Shown: piece after piece, positions 28,216-37,206 of the stretch
How the letters are laid out: each line of letters opens with the position of its first letter
Position numbering within the stretch: the first letter of the stretch is position 1
From: Hanstruepera flava
Lineage (GTDB): Bacteria; Bacteroidota; Bacteroidia; Flavobacteriales; Flavobacteriaceae
Direction of reading: 5' to 3'
Length of the DNA: 64,000 nt
NCBI RefSeq assembly: GCF_023634025.1
Contig: NZ_JALJCW010000001.1
Location: forward strand, 62,001 to 126,000
The notes under the pieces: model-generated
Databases searched by the model: none
What the model was told of the DNA's origin: nothing
Seen by the model: only the letters and a program-made list of their open reading frames with translations
Translations under genes and position numbers: made by a program

Positions 28216-28746
28216 ATGTTTTTTGAAACTTTTAAATCAGAACTCATTATTTCTGGGTTTTTAATCATTCTGTTCTATTTAATTAGGGTAATTGCCAACA
28301 CCTTAATAAAAAAACTAGGTCGTAAAACAGGGATTAACGATGCCCGAATCCAGTTAATTTGTCGCTACTCTACAGTAACTTTATTTCTAATTTGGTTGTT
28401 ATTGGAAGCCTTTATTTTCGGAACAGAAGCAAAAGATTTGGCACTAGTATTTTCGTCAGTTTTTGCTGTTATGGGTATCGCTTTATTTGCCATTTGGTCT
28501 ATTTTAAGCAACGTGACCTCGGGAATTATCATGTTTTTTTCGTTCCCGTATAAAGTAGGTGACAAAATTCAAATTCACGATAAGGATTTTCCTATTGAAG
28601 CCATAATTGAAGACATTCGCGCTTTTCAGCTGCACTTAAGGCAGGATAACGGTGATTTGGTAACCTATCCTAACAACCTCATCCTACAAAAAGCCGTGAC
28701 CTTGGTAGAAAAAGATGCCATAGATGAAGGGTCAGATGCCATATAA
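28216..28746 (+). CDS. Short MscS-type mechanosensitive ion channel protein
   Basis: A 176-residue membrane protein with two or three helices and the pore helix region ALFAIWSILSNVTSGIIMFFSFPYKVGDKIQI, which is the TM3 and start of the beta domain of MscS. It ends before the usual alpha/beta C-terminal domain, so it is a minimal MscS-like channel. The corA gene follows after 28 bases on the same strand. Confidence 0.85.
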   Translation: MFFETFKSELIISGFLIILFYLIRVIANTLIKKLGRKTGINDARIQLICRYSTVTLFLIWLLLEAFIFGTEAKDLALVFSSVFAVMGIALFAIWSILSNVTSGIIMFFSFPYKVGDKIQIHDKDFPIEAIIEDIRAFQLHLRQDNGDLVTYPNNLILQKAVTLVEKDAIDEGSDAI

Positions 28747-28774
28747 TTAATTTTTTGTTGTAAATTTCTACTCT

Positions 28775-29842
28775 ATGGGTAAAAAAAGAACAACCAAATA
28801 CAAAAAGCATGTCGGTCAGGTACCTGGAACTATGGTATACACTGGCGATAAAACTGCTGAAAAACTCTTTATAGAATCGTTTGATTACAATAGCGAATTT
28901 ATCCATGAACAGGAACACTTTGATATAGACGAGATTTTAAAATTCAAAACTACCGATACCATTACATGGATTAACATAAATGGCCTAAATTATGTTAATG
29001 AAATCCAGCGTATAGGAGAGTTTTACAACCTACACAATCTCATCCTTGAGGATATTGTAAACACCTCACAAAGACCTAAAATTGATGAGTATGACGACTA
29101 TATTTTTGTGGTTTTAAAAATGCTCTATTATGATGCCGATGAAAATATTGTTTCAGAACAAGTGAGTTTTGTTTTAGGCGATAATTACGTCCTCACCTTT
29201 CAAGAAGCCGAAGGCGATGTGTTCGATTCTGTTAGAGACAGACTGCGTTTTGCAAAAGGCCGTATTCGTGGTCTTGGGTCAGACCATCTACTCTATGCCT
29301 TAATTGATGCGGTAGTCGATCATTACTTTATTGTTAATGAAACCATGGGCAATAAAATAGAAGATTTAGAAGACTTATTGTTTAGTGGTATTATTAAAGA
29401 CGATTTAAACAAACAGGTTCTAGAACTTAAAAAAGAACTCTTAAAAGTCCGTCGCGTTATATTTCCGCTGCGGGAAATAATAGGCAGGATTGAAAAAGGA
29501 GATCACAAACTTATAAAAGAAAGAACCATCCAATTCTATAGGGATATTTACGACCATACTATACAACTATCCGATACCATTGATATTTACCGCGAAATGA
29601 TTTTTAGTTTAATGGACATGTACATGACCTCCATTAGCAATAAAATGAACGAGGTTATGAAAGTATTAACCATTATGGCAACCATCTTTATACCTTTAAC
29701 CTTTATCGCTGGTATTTACGGAATGAATTTTGAATACATGCCAGAACTTGATTACCGTTACAGCTATTATATTCTTTGGGCCGTTATGATTTTGGTCTTT
29801 TTAGGGATGCTATATTATTTTAAGCGTAAGAAGTGGCTTTAA
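28775..29842 (+). CDS. corA: CorA family magnesium/cobalt transporter
   Basis: A 355-residue transporter. The large cytosolic N-terminal domain (with TWININGLNYVNEI and LHNLILEDIVNTSQRPKID) is followed by a long stalk helix and two C-terminal helices. The gate loop YGMNFEYMPE at about residues 316-325 contains the defining GMN tripeptide. The protein ends with a basic KRKKWL tail as usual. Confidence 0.93.
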   Translation: MGKKRTTKYKKHVGQVPGTMVYTGDKTAEKLFIESFDYNSEFIHEQEHFDIDEILKFKTTDTITWININGLNYVNEIQRIGEFYNLHNLILEDIVNTSQRPKIDEYDDYIFVVLKMLYYDADENIVSEQVSFVLGDNYVLTFQEAEGDVFDSVRDRLRFAKGRIRGLGSDHLLYALIDAVVDHYFIVNETMGNKIEDLEDLLFSGIIKDDLNKQVLELKKELLKVRRVIFPLREIIGRIEKGDHKLIKERTIQFYRDIYDHTIQLSDTIDIYREMIFSLMDMYMTSISNKMNEVMKVLTIMATIFIPLTFIAGIYGMNFEYMPELDYRYSYYILWAVMILVFLGMLYYFKRKKWL

Positions 29843-29929
29843 AAAATAGGGTTACGTTAAAGAAACATTAAAACCCAAGTCTTCCCTAGTTTACTTTGCT
29901 ATATTTGATTTTTGCTAACGAGATCAAAT

Positions 29930-32464
29930 ATGCATAAAACATTACTTTTAGTCGTTATTGGCTTATTCCTTTCCTTTAAAAGTCATGCTCAACAACCCGA
30001 AAAACTTAATAGTTCTGAAATTTATGAGTCTATAAAAAAGCTAAACTTTTTAGGCTCGGTTCTCTATGTCGCTGCACATCCCGATGATGAAAACACTCGG
30101 CTTATCTCCTACATGGCCAATGAAGTTAAGGCTAGAACAGCCTATCTATCACTTACACGTGGCGATGGTGGACAAAACCTTATAGGTCCTGAAATACGGG
30201 AATTATTAGGCGTTATTAGAACACAGGAACTCTTAACAGCAAGAGCTATCGATGGTGGTGAGCAACGCTTTACACGCGCTAATGATTTTGGGTACTCCAA
30301 ACACCCAGACGAAACCCTGGAAATCTGGAACAAAAACGAAGTATTAAGCGATGTGGTTTTAGCCATTAGACAATTTCAACCAGACATTATTATCAATCGC
30401 TTCGATCACAGAACACCAGGTACTACACATGGTCATCATACCAGTTCGGCTATGCTAAGTATTGAAGCTTTTGACTTGGCGAACGATGCAACAGTATATC
30501 CCGACCAACTACAACATGTTGACCAATGGCAACCAAAATATTTATATTATAATACAAGTTGGTGGCGATACGGAAGTCGCGAGAATTTTGATAAAATCGA
30601 TAAAACAAATTTTATCAGTTTAGATACAGGTACATATTTTCCTTCCAGTGGCTTAAGCAATACCGAAATTGCCGCATTAAGCCGAAGCCAACATAAATCA
30701 CAGGGTTTTGGAAGTACAGGCACACGCGGCACTGAAATGGAGTATATTGAATTGATTAAGGGTAACACGCCTAGTAATAAAACCAAAATTTTTGAAGGTA
30801 TCGATACAACATGGAATCGTGTTAAAGGTGGTCAAGAAATTGGTATTATTCTCAATGACGTTGAAAAGAATTACGATTTAAAAAACCCATCTGCTTCTAT
30901 TCCAAAATTGGTTCAGGCGTACAACCTTATTCAAAGATTGGAGAACGAGCATTGGAAAACACAAAAAACCAAAGAGATAAAAGCTATAATTGCTGCGTGT
31001 TCAGGTTTATATTTAGAAGCCGTTACAACGTCCAATCAAGCTACATTCAATGAAAACATGAAGCTGTCTTTAGAGCTAGTCAACCGCAGTAATACCAAAC
31101 TTTCTCTAGTATCCTACACCAATCCCAATGGCTTAAATGTAAACAAAGGCATCAACCTTAATAACAATGATCGTATTACAATTGAAGAGTCCTTTAAAGT
31201 GGCCTTACCTAATACAGACTATATAACAACAACGCCCTATTGGTTAACCGAAAAAGGCACACTGGGCATGTATAAGGTTAGCGACAAGTCATTAATTGGA
31301 AAACCGGAAACACCAGATTATTTTAACGTTACCTTCAACATTAATATCGAAGGTGTTACCATACCATTTACCAGACCTGTAGTATTTAAAACCAATGATC
31401 CTGTTAAAGGCGAAGTATATAAACCGTTTGAGGTTGTTCCAGAAGCTACTGCAAAATTAGCAGAGAAAGTCATAATTTTTAATACCGATGCTGAAAAGGA
31501 AATTGCAATAACTGTTAGAGCTGGACGTGATAATCTGGAAGGAACTGTAGAATTGTGCCATCCAGAAAACTGGAATGTATACCCAGAAGAATTACCTATT
31601 AGCATTTCTAATAAAGGTGGAGAACAACGTGTTGTTTTCAAAGTTATTCCTCCAAAAAATCAAGATGAAGGTTTTATAAGCCCAATCGTTACCGTTGGTG
31701 ACAAACAATATACCGACGAACTTATTGAAATAGACTACGACCATATTCCCTTCCAAACGATTTTATTGCCAAGCGAAAGTAAAATTGTACGATTAGATAT
31801 TAAAAAGAAAGGCGACAACATAGCCTACATTGCAGGTGCCGGCGATGTTGTTCCAGAAAGCTTACGTCAAATAGGCTATAACGTTTTAACCCTTTCCCCT
31901 GAAGATATTACTACAGAATCCTTAAGCCGATTTGACGCAGTTGTCCTAGGTATTCGAGCTTATAACACAGTTGAAAACCTGAAATTCAAACAAGATATTT
32001 TGTTCAATTTTGTTGAAAATGGCGGTAATATGATTGTGCAATATAATACAAGCTATCGTTTAAAGGTGGATAAGTTGGCGCCCTACAAATTGGAACTGTC
32101 ACGAGATCGGGTAACCGATGAGTTTGCTGAAGTCAAATTTTTAGAACCTAAACATCCTGTTTTAAACTATCCCAACATCATTACTAAACAAGATTTTGAA
32201 GGCTGGACACAAGAACGTGGTTTGTACTTTCCTAATTCTTGGGGAAAAGAATTCACCCCAATATTTGCTATGAGTGATAAAAGGGAATCATCAAAAAAAG
32301 GAAGTCTCTTGGTGGCGCAATATGGAAAAGGTTACTACATCTATACCGGATTAAGCTTTTTTAGGGAATTTCCAGCAGGAGTACCAGGAGCCTACCGCTT
32401 ATTTGCCAACATGTTATCTTTAGGTAAAGGTGAGCTACCAAAAGAACAACAGTTAAAAAACTAA
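29930..32464 (+). CDS. PIG-L family deacetylase, large exported form
   Basis: ATG at 29930 starts a signal peptide (MHKTLLLVVIGLFLSFKSHAQ); six upstream residues were left out. The 844-residue product has a PIG-L/LmbE zinc hydrolase domain (AHPDDENTR near residue 50 and HGHH near 165), then beta-sandwich regions and a C-terminal glutamine-amidotransferase-like part (about 620-800, with VVLGIRAYNT and NGGNMIVQYN). Related proteins deacylate sugars outside the cytosol. A TATATTTG minus-7-type element lies at 29900-29907. Confidence 0.87.
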   Translation: MHKTLLLVVIGLFLSFKSHAQQPEKLNSSEIYESIKKLNFLGSVLYVAAHPDDENTRLISYMANEVKARTAYLSLTRGDGGQNLIGPEIRELLGVIRTQELLTARAIDGGEQRFTRANDFGYSKHPDETLEIWNKNEVLSDVVLAIRQFQPDIIINRFDHRTPGTTHGHHTSSAMLSIEAFDLANDATVYPDQLQHVDQWQPKYLYYNTSWWRYGSRENFDKIDKTNFISLDTGTYFPSSGLSNTEIAALSRSQHKSQGFGSTGTRGTEMEYIELIKGNTPSNKTKIFEGIDTTWNRVKGGQEIGIILNDVEKNYDLKNPSASIPKLVQAYNLIQRLENEHWKTQKTKEIKAIIAACSGLYLEAVTTSNQATFNENMKLSLELVNRSNTKLSLVSYTNPNGLNVNKGINLNNNDRITIEESFKVALPNTDYITTTPYWLTEKGTLGMYKVSDKSLIGKPETPDYFNVTFNINIEGVTIPFTRPVVFKTNDPVKGEVYKPFEVVPEATAKLAEKVIIFNTDAEKEIAITVRAGRDNLEGTVELCHPENWNVYPEELPISISNKGGEQRVVFKVIPPKNQDEGFISPIVTVGDKQYTDELIEIDYDHIPFQTILLPSESKIVRLDIKKKGDNIAYIAGAGDVVPESLRQIGYNVLTLSPEDITTESLSRFDAVVLGIRAYNTVENLKFKQDILFNFVENGGNMIVQYNTSYRLKVDKLAPYKLELSRDRVTDEFAEVKFLEPKHPVLNYPNIITKQDFEGWTQERGLYFPNSWGKEFTPIFAMSDKRESSKKGSLLVAQYGKGYYIYTGLSFFREFPAGVPGAYRLFANMLSLGKGELPKEQQLKN

Positions 32465-32468
32465 TCCA

Positions 32469-32570
32469 ATGAATGAGTCGAATTACAAATGGGAAAATAT
32501 GTACACACTGGTATTGATAGCTAATGTGTTGTATTGGATTGTATTTTATTTCATCATGCAAGCCTTTTAA
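32469..32570 (+). CDS. 33-residue single-helix micro-protein
   Basis: ATG at 32469 opens a 33-codon frame: MNESNYKWENMY then a hydrophobic helix TLVLIANVLYWIVFYFIM. It starts four bases after the PIG-L stop and ends two bases before the symporter start. A similar micro-protein in front of this symporter type is familiar from Flavobacteriaceae, as far as I recall. It is probably a membrane partner of the symporter. A chance frame is possible but the spacing and helix argue against it. Confidence 0.7.
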   Translation: MNESNYKWENMYTLVLIANVLYWIVFYFIMQAF

Positions 32571-32572
32571 CT

Positions 32573-34264
32573 ATGCAGACACTCGATTGGATTATACTTT
32601 CAATAACATTATTGACCATTGTTGGGTATGGAACCTACCAAACCCGAGGCAGTAAAAATGTTCAGGATTATCTAAAAGGTGGTAACTCCTCTAAATGGTG
32701 GACTATAGGCTTATCTGTTATGGCAACCCAAGCAAGTGCCATTACCTTTTTATCCACACCAGGACAAGCCTTCAACGATGGCATGGGATTCGTACAATTC
32801 TATTTTGGTTTACCAATTGCTATGGTGGTAATCTGTATGGTTTTTATTCCGTTGTACCATCGCTTAAAAGTCTACACAGCCTATGAGTTTTTAGAAAATA
32901 GGTTTGACCTCAAAACACGAACCTTAACAGCCATTCTATTTTTAATTCAGCGTGGTTTGGCTGCTGGTATTACCATATTTGCACCTGCTATAATCCTGTC
33001 CGTTGTATTGGGTTGGAACCTGTTGCTTTTAAATGTAATCATTGGAATTTTGGTTATTATATACACGGTTTCAGGTGGTACAAGAGCTGTTAACGTTACC
33101 CAAAAGCACCAGATGGTTGTTATTTTTACGGGAATGGTTGTAGCCTTTGTTCTAATAGTCAATAAGCTTCCTGAAAACATTACCTTCAGTAATGCTTTAG
33201 ACATTGCTGGTGCTAGTGGTAAAATGGATATTCTTGACTTCTCATTCGATTTGAATAATCGGTACACCTTTTGGAGCGGTATTATTGGCGGAACCTTTTT
33301 AATGTTGTCTTATTTTGGAACCGATCAAAGTCAAGTGCAGCGTTACCTTTCGGGTAAATCGGTAAAGGAAATGCAATTGGGCCTTTTGTTTAATGGTATT
33401 TTTAAAGTTCCTATGCAATTTTTCATTCTTCTGGTTGGCGTTATGGTATTTGTGTTTTACCAGTTCAACAAAGCACCAGTCAACTTTAATCCAGTGGCAA
33501 CAGAAATTGTTTTAGATAGCCAATATGCCAACGACTTTAAAACGTTGCAAAATGAACAGGATGCTTTATATGAAAACAAGCAAGCATTAATAGCCGATTT
33601 TATTGCCAATAAAAACGAAGCGTCTATTTTAGGTGTTGCACAAGCTAACATACAAAACGATAGTATTCGAAATCGTGCAAAAGTATTAATTGATAAAGCT
33701 GGAGAGGCCAAACAGGTAAAAGTGGAAAGCAACGATAAAGATTATGTGTTTATTCATTTTATATTAAACAATTTGCCTCGTGGTTTAATTGGCTTACTTT
33801 TAGCTGTCATCTTAAGTGCAGCTATGTCCAGTACTTCTAGCGAACTAAATGCATTGGCATCAACCACAACTATAGATTTATACAAGCGTAATACACCCGA
33901 AAAAAGCGAAACCGAAATGGTAAAAGTGTCGAGGTGGTTTACATTAGCTTGGGGTATATTGGCTATACTAGTGGCTTGTGTGGCTAATCTTGCAGAAAAT
34001 CTTATACAGTTGGTCAATATTATTGGATCTATATTCTATGGTAATGTTTTGGGTATTTTTCTATTAGCCTTTTTCTTTAAAGCCATTAAAGGTCATGCTG
34101 TTTTTATTGCTGCTCTAATAACACAAGTTATAGTTATTGGACTGTTTTTATTGAATGAATTTGAAATTATCAATTTACCCTTCTTGTGGCTCAATTTTGT
34201 AGGTTGTGTTATTGTTATGCTAATAGCCCATATTATCCAAGGATTTATAAAGCAAAACGCTTAA
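32573..34264 (+). CDS. Sodium:solute symporter
   Basis: A 563-residue SSS-family transporter, start chosen at ATG 32573 (MQTLDWIILSITLL). About 13 membrane helices are visible, with KGGNSSKWWTIGLSVMATQASAITFL near the first core helices and the family block YFGTDQSQVQRYLSGKS (about 247-263). AVILSAAMSSTSSELNALAS (near 410) is the sodium-site helix. A soluble insert of about 100 residues lies between 300 and 400. The substrate may be a sugar acid or other carboxylate, not readable. Confidence 0.92.
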   Translation: MQTLDWIILSITLLTIVGYGTYQTRGSKNVQDYLKGGNSSKWWTIGLSVMATQASAITFLSTPGQAFNDGMGFVQFYFGLPIAMVVICMVFIPLYHRLKVYTAYEFLENRFDLKTRTLTAILFLIQRGLAAGITIFAPAIILSVVLGWNLLLLNVIIGILVIIYTVSGGTRAVNVTQKHQMVVIFTGMVVAFVLIVNKLPENITFSNALDIAGASGKMDILDFSFDLNNRYTFWSGIIGGTFLMLSYFGTDQSQVQRYLSGKSVKEMQLGLLFNGIFKVPMQFFILLVGVMVFVFYQFNKAPVNFNPVATEIVLDSQYANDFKTLQNEQDALYENKQALIADFIANKNEASILGVAQANIQNDSIRNRAKVLIDKAGEAKQVKVESNDKDYVFIHFILNNLPRGLIGLLLAVILSAAMSSTSSELNALASTTTIDLYKRNTPEKSETEMVKVSRWFTLAWGILAILVACVANLAENLIQLVNIIGSIFYGNVLGIFLLAFFFKAIKGHAVFIAALITQVIVIGLFLLNEFEIINLPFLWLNFVGCVIVMLIAHIIQGFIKQNA

Positions 34265-34285
34265 AACGAACTTAAAAAATGATTT

Positions 34286-34310
34286 AAAAAGTGACTTATA
34301 GTCACTTTTT
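34286..34310 (+). terminator. Intrinsic terminator after the symporter
   Basis: AAAAAGTGACT pairs with AGTCACTTTTT around a three-base loop, followed by TTTG. It closes the 29930-34264 unit. Confidence 0.85.
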
Positions 34311-34344
34311 TTTGTTAAATAAATATTACTTTTTGTAAAATTAA

Positions 34345-34376
34345 TTTGTCTATATGTAAAGTTTGTTTTACATTTG
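34345..34376 (+). promoter_or_regulatory. Promoter with embedded inverted repeat for the XRE pair
   Basis: TTTG (34345-34348) and TACATTTG (34369-34376) are spaced by 20 bases, an exact Bacteroidota promoter. Between and overlapping the second box lies ATGTAAA-N6-TTTACAT (34354-34373), a perfect inverted repeat well placed for repression by the XRE protein encoded downstream. Confidence 0.75.
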
Positions 34377-34402
34377 ACATATCAATTTAAAATCGAACAG
34401 TT

Positions 34403-34870
34403 ATGAAAACAAATTATTTACTATCAAACAAATACAAACTATTAGGCTGGGTTTTATTAATTCTTGGTCTAATTGCAGGCATATTAATGTACAGCTTGGG
34501 TTTTGAAGATCAATTATTAACCACTAAGGTCTTCTCAATTTATAGTGATCCTTTGATAGGTGAAGCAGGTTTTTTTAAAGTTATTGAAAATGGCATTGCT
34601 GATGAACTTACAGCCATTGCTATAATTATCGGTGGCTTGTTGGTTGGCTTCACAAAAGAGAAAATAGAAGACGAATTTATCTATAAACTTCGAACAGAAT
34701 CATTGGTTTGGGCCATCATTTTTAATTATGTGGTTCTTTTGTTTACCATTCTATTTGTTTATGATATGACATTCTTTAATGTGATGATTTTTAATATGTT
34801 TACACCACTACTCTTTTTTATTATTCGCTTTAACTTTTTAAAGCTAAAATCTGTGAGTCATGAAGAATAA
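34403..34870 (+). CDS. Four-helix membrane protein partnered with XRE regulator
   Basis: A 155-residue protein with four hydrophobic segments (about 14-31, 68-82, 97-118, 124-144). It overlaps the next gene by 11 bases. Membrane protein plus short XRE regulator pairs of this type are frequent in Bacteroidota and Firmicutes, but the function is not known. No catalytic motif is seen. Confidence 0.7.
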   Translation: MKTNYLLSNKYKLLGWVLLILGLIAGILMYSLGFEDQLLTTKVFSIYSDPLIGEAGFFKVIENGIADELTAIAIIIGGLLVGFTKEKIEDEFIYKLRTESLVWAIIFNYVVLLFTILFVYDMTFFNVMIFNMFTPLLFFIIRFNFLKLKSVSHEE

Positions 34871-35060
34871 TTTAAAAGTAGAGCGTGCCATTCACAATTT
34901 AACGCAAGCCGATTTAGCCGAACGTATAGGCGTTAGCAGGCAATCTATAAACGCCATGGAAAAAAACAAATACGTACCTTCTACTGTGTTGGCTTTAAAA
35001 ATAGCCAAACTCTTTAACAAGCCTGTTGAAGATATATTCTTCTTGGAAGAGACAGATTAA
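34860..35060 (+). CDS. XRE family transcriptional regulator
   Basis: A 66-residue protein that is almost only a helix-turn-helix domain: LTQADLAERIGVSRQSINAMEKNKYVPS (about residues 14-41) holds both DNA-contacting helices. The end (NKPVEDIFFLEE) is typical of the short YozG/Cro-like group. It probably binds the inverted repeat in the promoter at 34345-34376. Confidence 0.92.
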   Translation: MKNNLKVERAIHNLTQADLAERIGVSRQSINAMEKNKYVPSTVLALKIAKLFNKPVEDIFFLEETD

Positions 35061-35086
35061 AAAAAGCGACCAAATGGTCGCTTTTT
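35061..35086 (+). terminator. Intrinsic terminator after the XRE gene
   Basis: AAAAAGCGACC pairs with GGTCGCTTTTT around AAAT, followed by further T. The A and T flanks also allow use by the convergent gene at 35108. Confidence 0.88.
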
Positions 35087-35107
35087 TTATACTATTAGTT
35101 TACAAAA

Positions 35108-35956
35108 TTAATTTGCGCCCCATTCTTTTAAGGAGTCTTCATTAAACTTCACATACTGGTCATTTCCTGCTGCCTTTGCTCCTGCTAATGACTTTTTGGC
35201 TATTGCAATTGCGCCATCTGTATCACCTAGTTTAGCATAAATTAAGGACTGCTGTCTTAACTGCCAAAATTCAGGCTTTTCGGTCATAGAAATGGACTTG
35301 TCCATCCACTCTTTAGCCTGCTTCATATCTTTGCCTTCCTGTAAATAATATACAGCTGCAGCATAATAGTCTTGAGCAGTAGGTGAACCGTTTAAAGCGT
35401 CATTAATAGAAGCTAAAACCTTATCATCTGTTGGTACCGTAAATGGCACAGCCAAATAAGTATCAGCCCAAATAATATCTATGGTAGCACTCCCATTTCT
35501 AATATTATTAATATCTATTGACATGGTTTCTACATTAAATGGCAGCTTATGAGATTGTACTTTAGCAATAGCAACCACTTTACTCTCATCCCATTCTTTT
35601 GGAACACCCCAATTATTGGTGTCAGAATACAAGTAAACTTCCCATAGTGATTCGCCTGGTTTAGTGAAAATTGCATAAGAACCAGCAGCTATTTTACTCC
35701 CACCAATGGTTACAGGATCACTAAATGTAATTGTAGTATTCTTATTGGCTCCTGTTCGCCATATTTTACCATAGGCTTCTAAACCGCCAAATATTTTTCT
35801 ATCCTTAACTCCTGGACGTGAATATTCAATTGTAATATCGGTTAAACCAACCTTTTGTTCTACTTTACTAAAAGGACTAGGTTGTGGCGTAGTAACTTGA
35901 GCATTTAAGCATAATGCAAATGCTAACACCATTGTAATTGTAATTAATTTTTTCAT
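35108..35956 (-). CDS. DUF2911 domain exported protein
   Basis: Start at 35956 gives the signal peptide MKKLITITMVLAFALCLNAQ; the longer upstream frame is not signal-like. The 282-residue protein has the DUF2911 domain: ITIEYSRPGVKDRKIFGGL, YGKIWRTGANKNTTITFS, and AGSYAIFTKPG blocks (about 30-110). TPR-like helices follow at the C-terminus (DYYAAAVYYLQEGKDMKQA). It is exported to the periplasm. The function is unknown. Confidence 0.87.
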   Translation of the reverse strand: MKKLITITMVLAFALCLNAQVTTPQPSPFSKVEQKVGLTDITIEYSRPGVKDRKIFGGLEAYGKIWRTGANKNTTITFSDPVTIGGSKIAAGSYAIFTKPGESLWEVYLYSDTNNWGVPKEWDESKVVAIAKVQSHKLPFNVETMSIDINNIRNGSATIDIIWADTYLAVPFTVPTDDKVLASINDALNGSPTAQDYYAAAVYYLQEGKDMKQAKEWMDKSISMTEKPEFWQLRQQSLIYAKLGDTDGAIAIAKKSLAGAKAAGNDQYVKFNEDSLKEWGAN

Positions 35957-35990
35957 TGGATTAATGTTATAGTTGATATTATTTATTAAA

Positions 35991-36419
35991 TTATTTTTCT
36001 GCCCAATTGAACTTCTTGTAAACGCTTCGTTCGATTTCGGCAAAATTTTCTAAATGATTGATGTATTGCTCTGTAGTCAATATTTTCTTCACTTCCATGT
36101 TCATCTTATCCACAATGTCATCAAACTTTTTCTGCATTTCCTTATCGGTGTAATCTTTATCCTTGTCATTTATTCGGGTCATATCATAAATCCTAGAAAA
36201 GATTATCGCATCGTATTCTTCCCTAACATCTGCTGTCAATTGCATGTCATTTACACGATCATTAAACCAAACACCCATATTGGCTCGTTCTTCAACTGTG
36301 TAGACAGTATCTACTTTTGCTGCCTGCCTTCTAATTTGCTGTTCTGACATGGTATTTTGCCCATAGGTTGTGAGCATACACATAAAAGCGATAAGAAATA
36401 TTACTCGGATTTTTTTCAT
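35991..36419 (-). CDS. Hypothetical exported helical protein
   Basis: Start at 36419 gives MKKIRVIFLIAFMCMLTTYGQ, a signal peptide; 14 upstream residues are excluded. The mature 120 residues are strongly charged and helical (DYTDKEMQKKFDDIVDKMNMEVKKIL), similar in style to the Spy/LTXXQ helical proteins of the periplasm, though the LTXXQ motif appears only as LTTEQY. It lies 34 bases upstream of the DUF2911 gene on the same strand. Confidence 0.6.
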   Translation of the reverse strand: MKKIRVIFLIAFMCMLTTYGQNTMSEQQIRRQAAKVDTVYTVEERANMGVWFNDRVNDMQLTADVREEYDAIIFSRIYDMTRINDKDKDYTDKEMQKKFDDIVDKMNMEVKKILTTEQYINHLENFAEIERSVYKKFNWAEK

Positions 36420-36487
36420 GTTAGTTATTTTATACTCAAATATACAATTTCTGTGTTGCATTATTATATCATGATCAAAATTAATTT

Positions 36488-36530
36488 TGTTTAACTTTAA
36501 CTAAATATTATTAAACATTTTGTATTTTTG
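36488..36530 (+). promoter_or_regulatory. Promoter and inverted-repeat operator of the TetR operon
   Basis: TGTTTAA (36488-36494) and TTAAACA (36511-36517) form a perfect inverted repeat with a 16-base spacer. TTTTG and a TATTTTTG minus-7 box (36523-36530) follow. The same arrangement, spacing included, occurs at 42943-42985. The start codon of the regulator is only 15 bases further, so the leader is very short. Confidence 0.72.
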
Positions 36531-36544
36531 ACAAAAACAAACAC

Positions 36545-37204
36545 ATGGCACGCAAAAAAAATATAAATAAAAACGACCTTGTTTCGTTTTACATGAATTT
36601 TGTTCTAGAGCACAATAAAAAACCTACAACTGTTTTTGAATTGTCTAAAGCATTCAATTTTGAAGAGTCGAAGTTTTACAATTTCTTTGGAAATATTCAA
36701 GCAGTCGAAAATCATGTCTTCACACTGTTCTTCAAGAATACGTTTGATATGCTGAACACGAGTGAAGATTACAAAACATTTGATTCCAGAAATCAACTCT
36801 TAAGTTTTTACTTCACATTCTTCGAAAGTTTAACAGCCAACAGAAGTTATGTATCCTTTGCATTAAAAGACCATAGCAACGGATTAAAATCTTTAAAGCA
36901 ATTGCAAGGTTTACGTAAACATTTCACAGATTACATCAAGAATTTGGATATTGAAATAGTCGATATTAAAAATAATAAAATTGAAACTATACAAATGAAA
37001 GCTATTGCTGAAGCTGCTTGGATACAACTTTTATTTACCATAAAATTTTGGTTGGAAGACAGTTCTGCAGCATTTGAAAAAACGGACATTTTTATTGAAA
37101 AAGCAGTGAATACAAGTTTCGATGTACTCAATATCAAACCGTTTAAGAGTGTAATGGATTTAGGAAAGTTTCTTTTAAAGGAAAAAATGAATATGACTGT
37201 TTAA
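36545..37204 (+). CDS. TetR/AcrR-type transcriptional regulator
   Basis: A 219-residue protein. The N-terminal 60 residues form a TetR-like DNA-binding domain (VFELSKAFNFEESKFYNFFGNIQAVENHVFTLF, with the FYNFFG recognition-helix region). The rest is an all-helical ligand and dimer domain. First gene of the operon through 42903. It probably controls its own promoter and the one at 42943. The inducing signal is unknown; light-generated oxidants are an inference from the operon content. Confidence 0.82.
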   Translation: MARKKNINKNDLVSFYMNFVLEHNKKPTTVFELSKAFNFEESKFYNFFGNIQAVENHVFTLFFKNTFDMLNTSEDYKTFDSRNQLLSFYFTFFESLTANRSYVSFALKDHSNGLKSLKQLQGLRKHFTDYIKNLDIEIVDIKNNKIETIQMKAIAEAAWIQLLFTIKFWLEDSSAAFEKTDIFIEKAVNTSFDVLNIKPFKSVMDLGKFLLKEKMNMTV

Positions 37205-37206
37205 TT

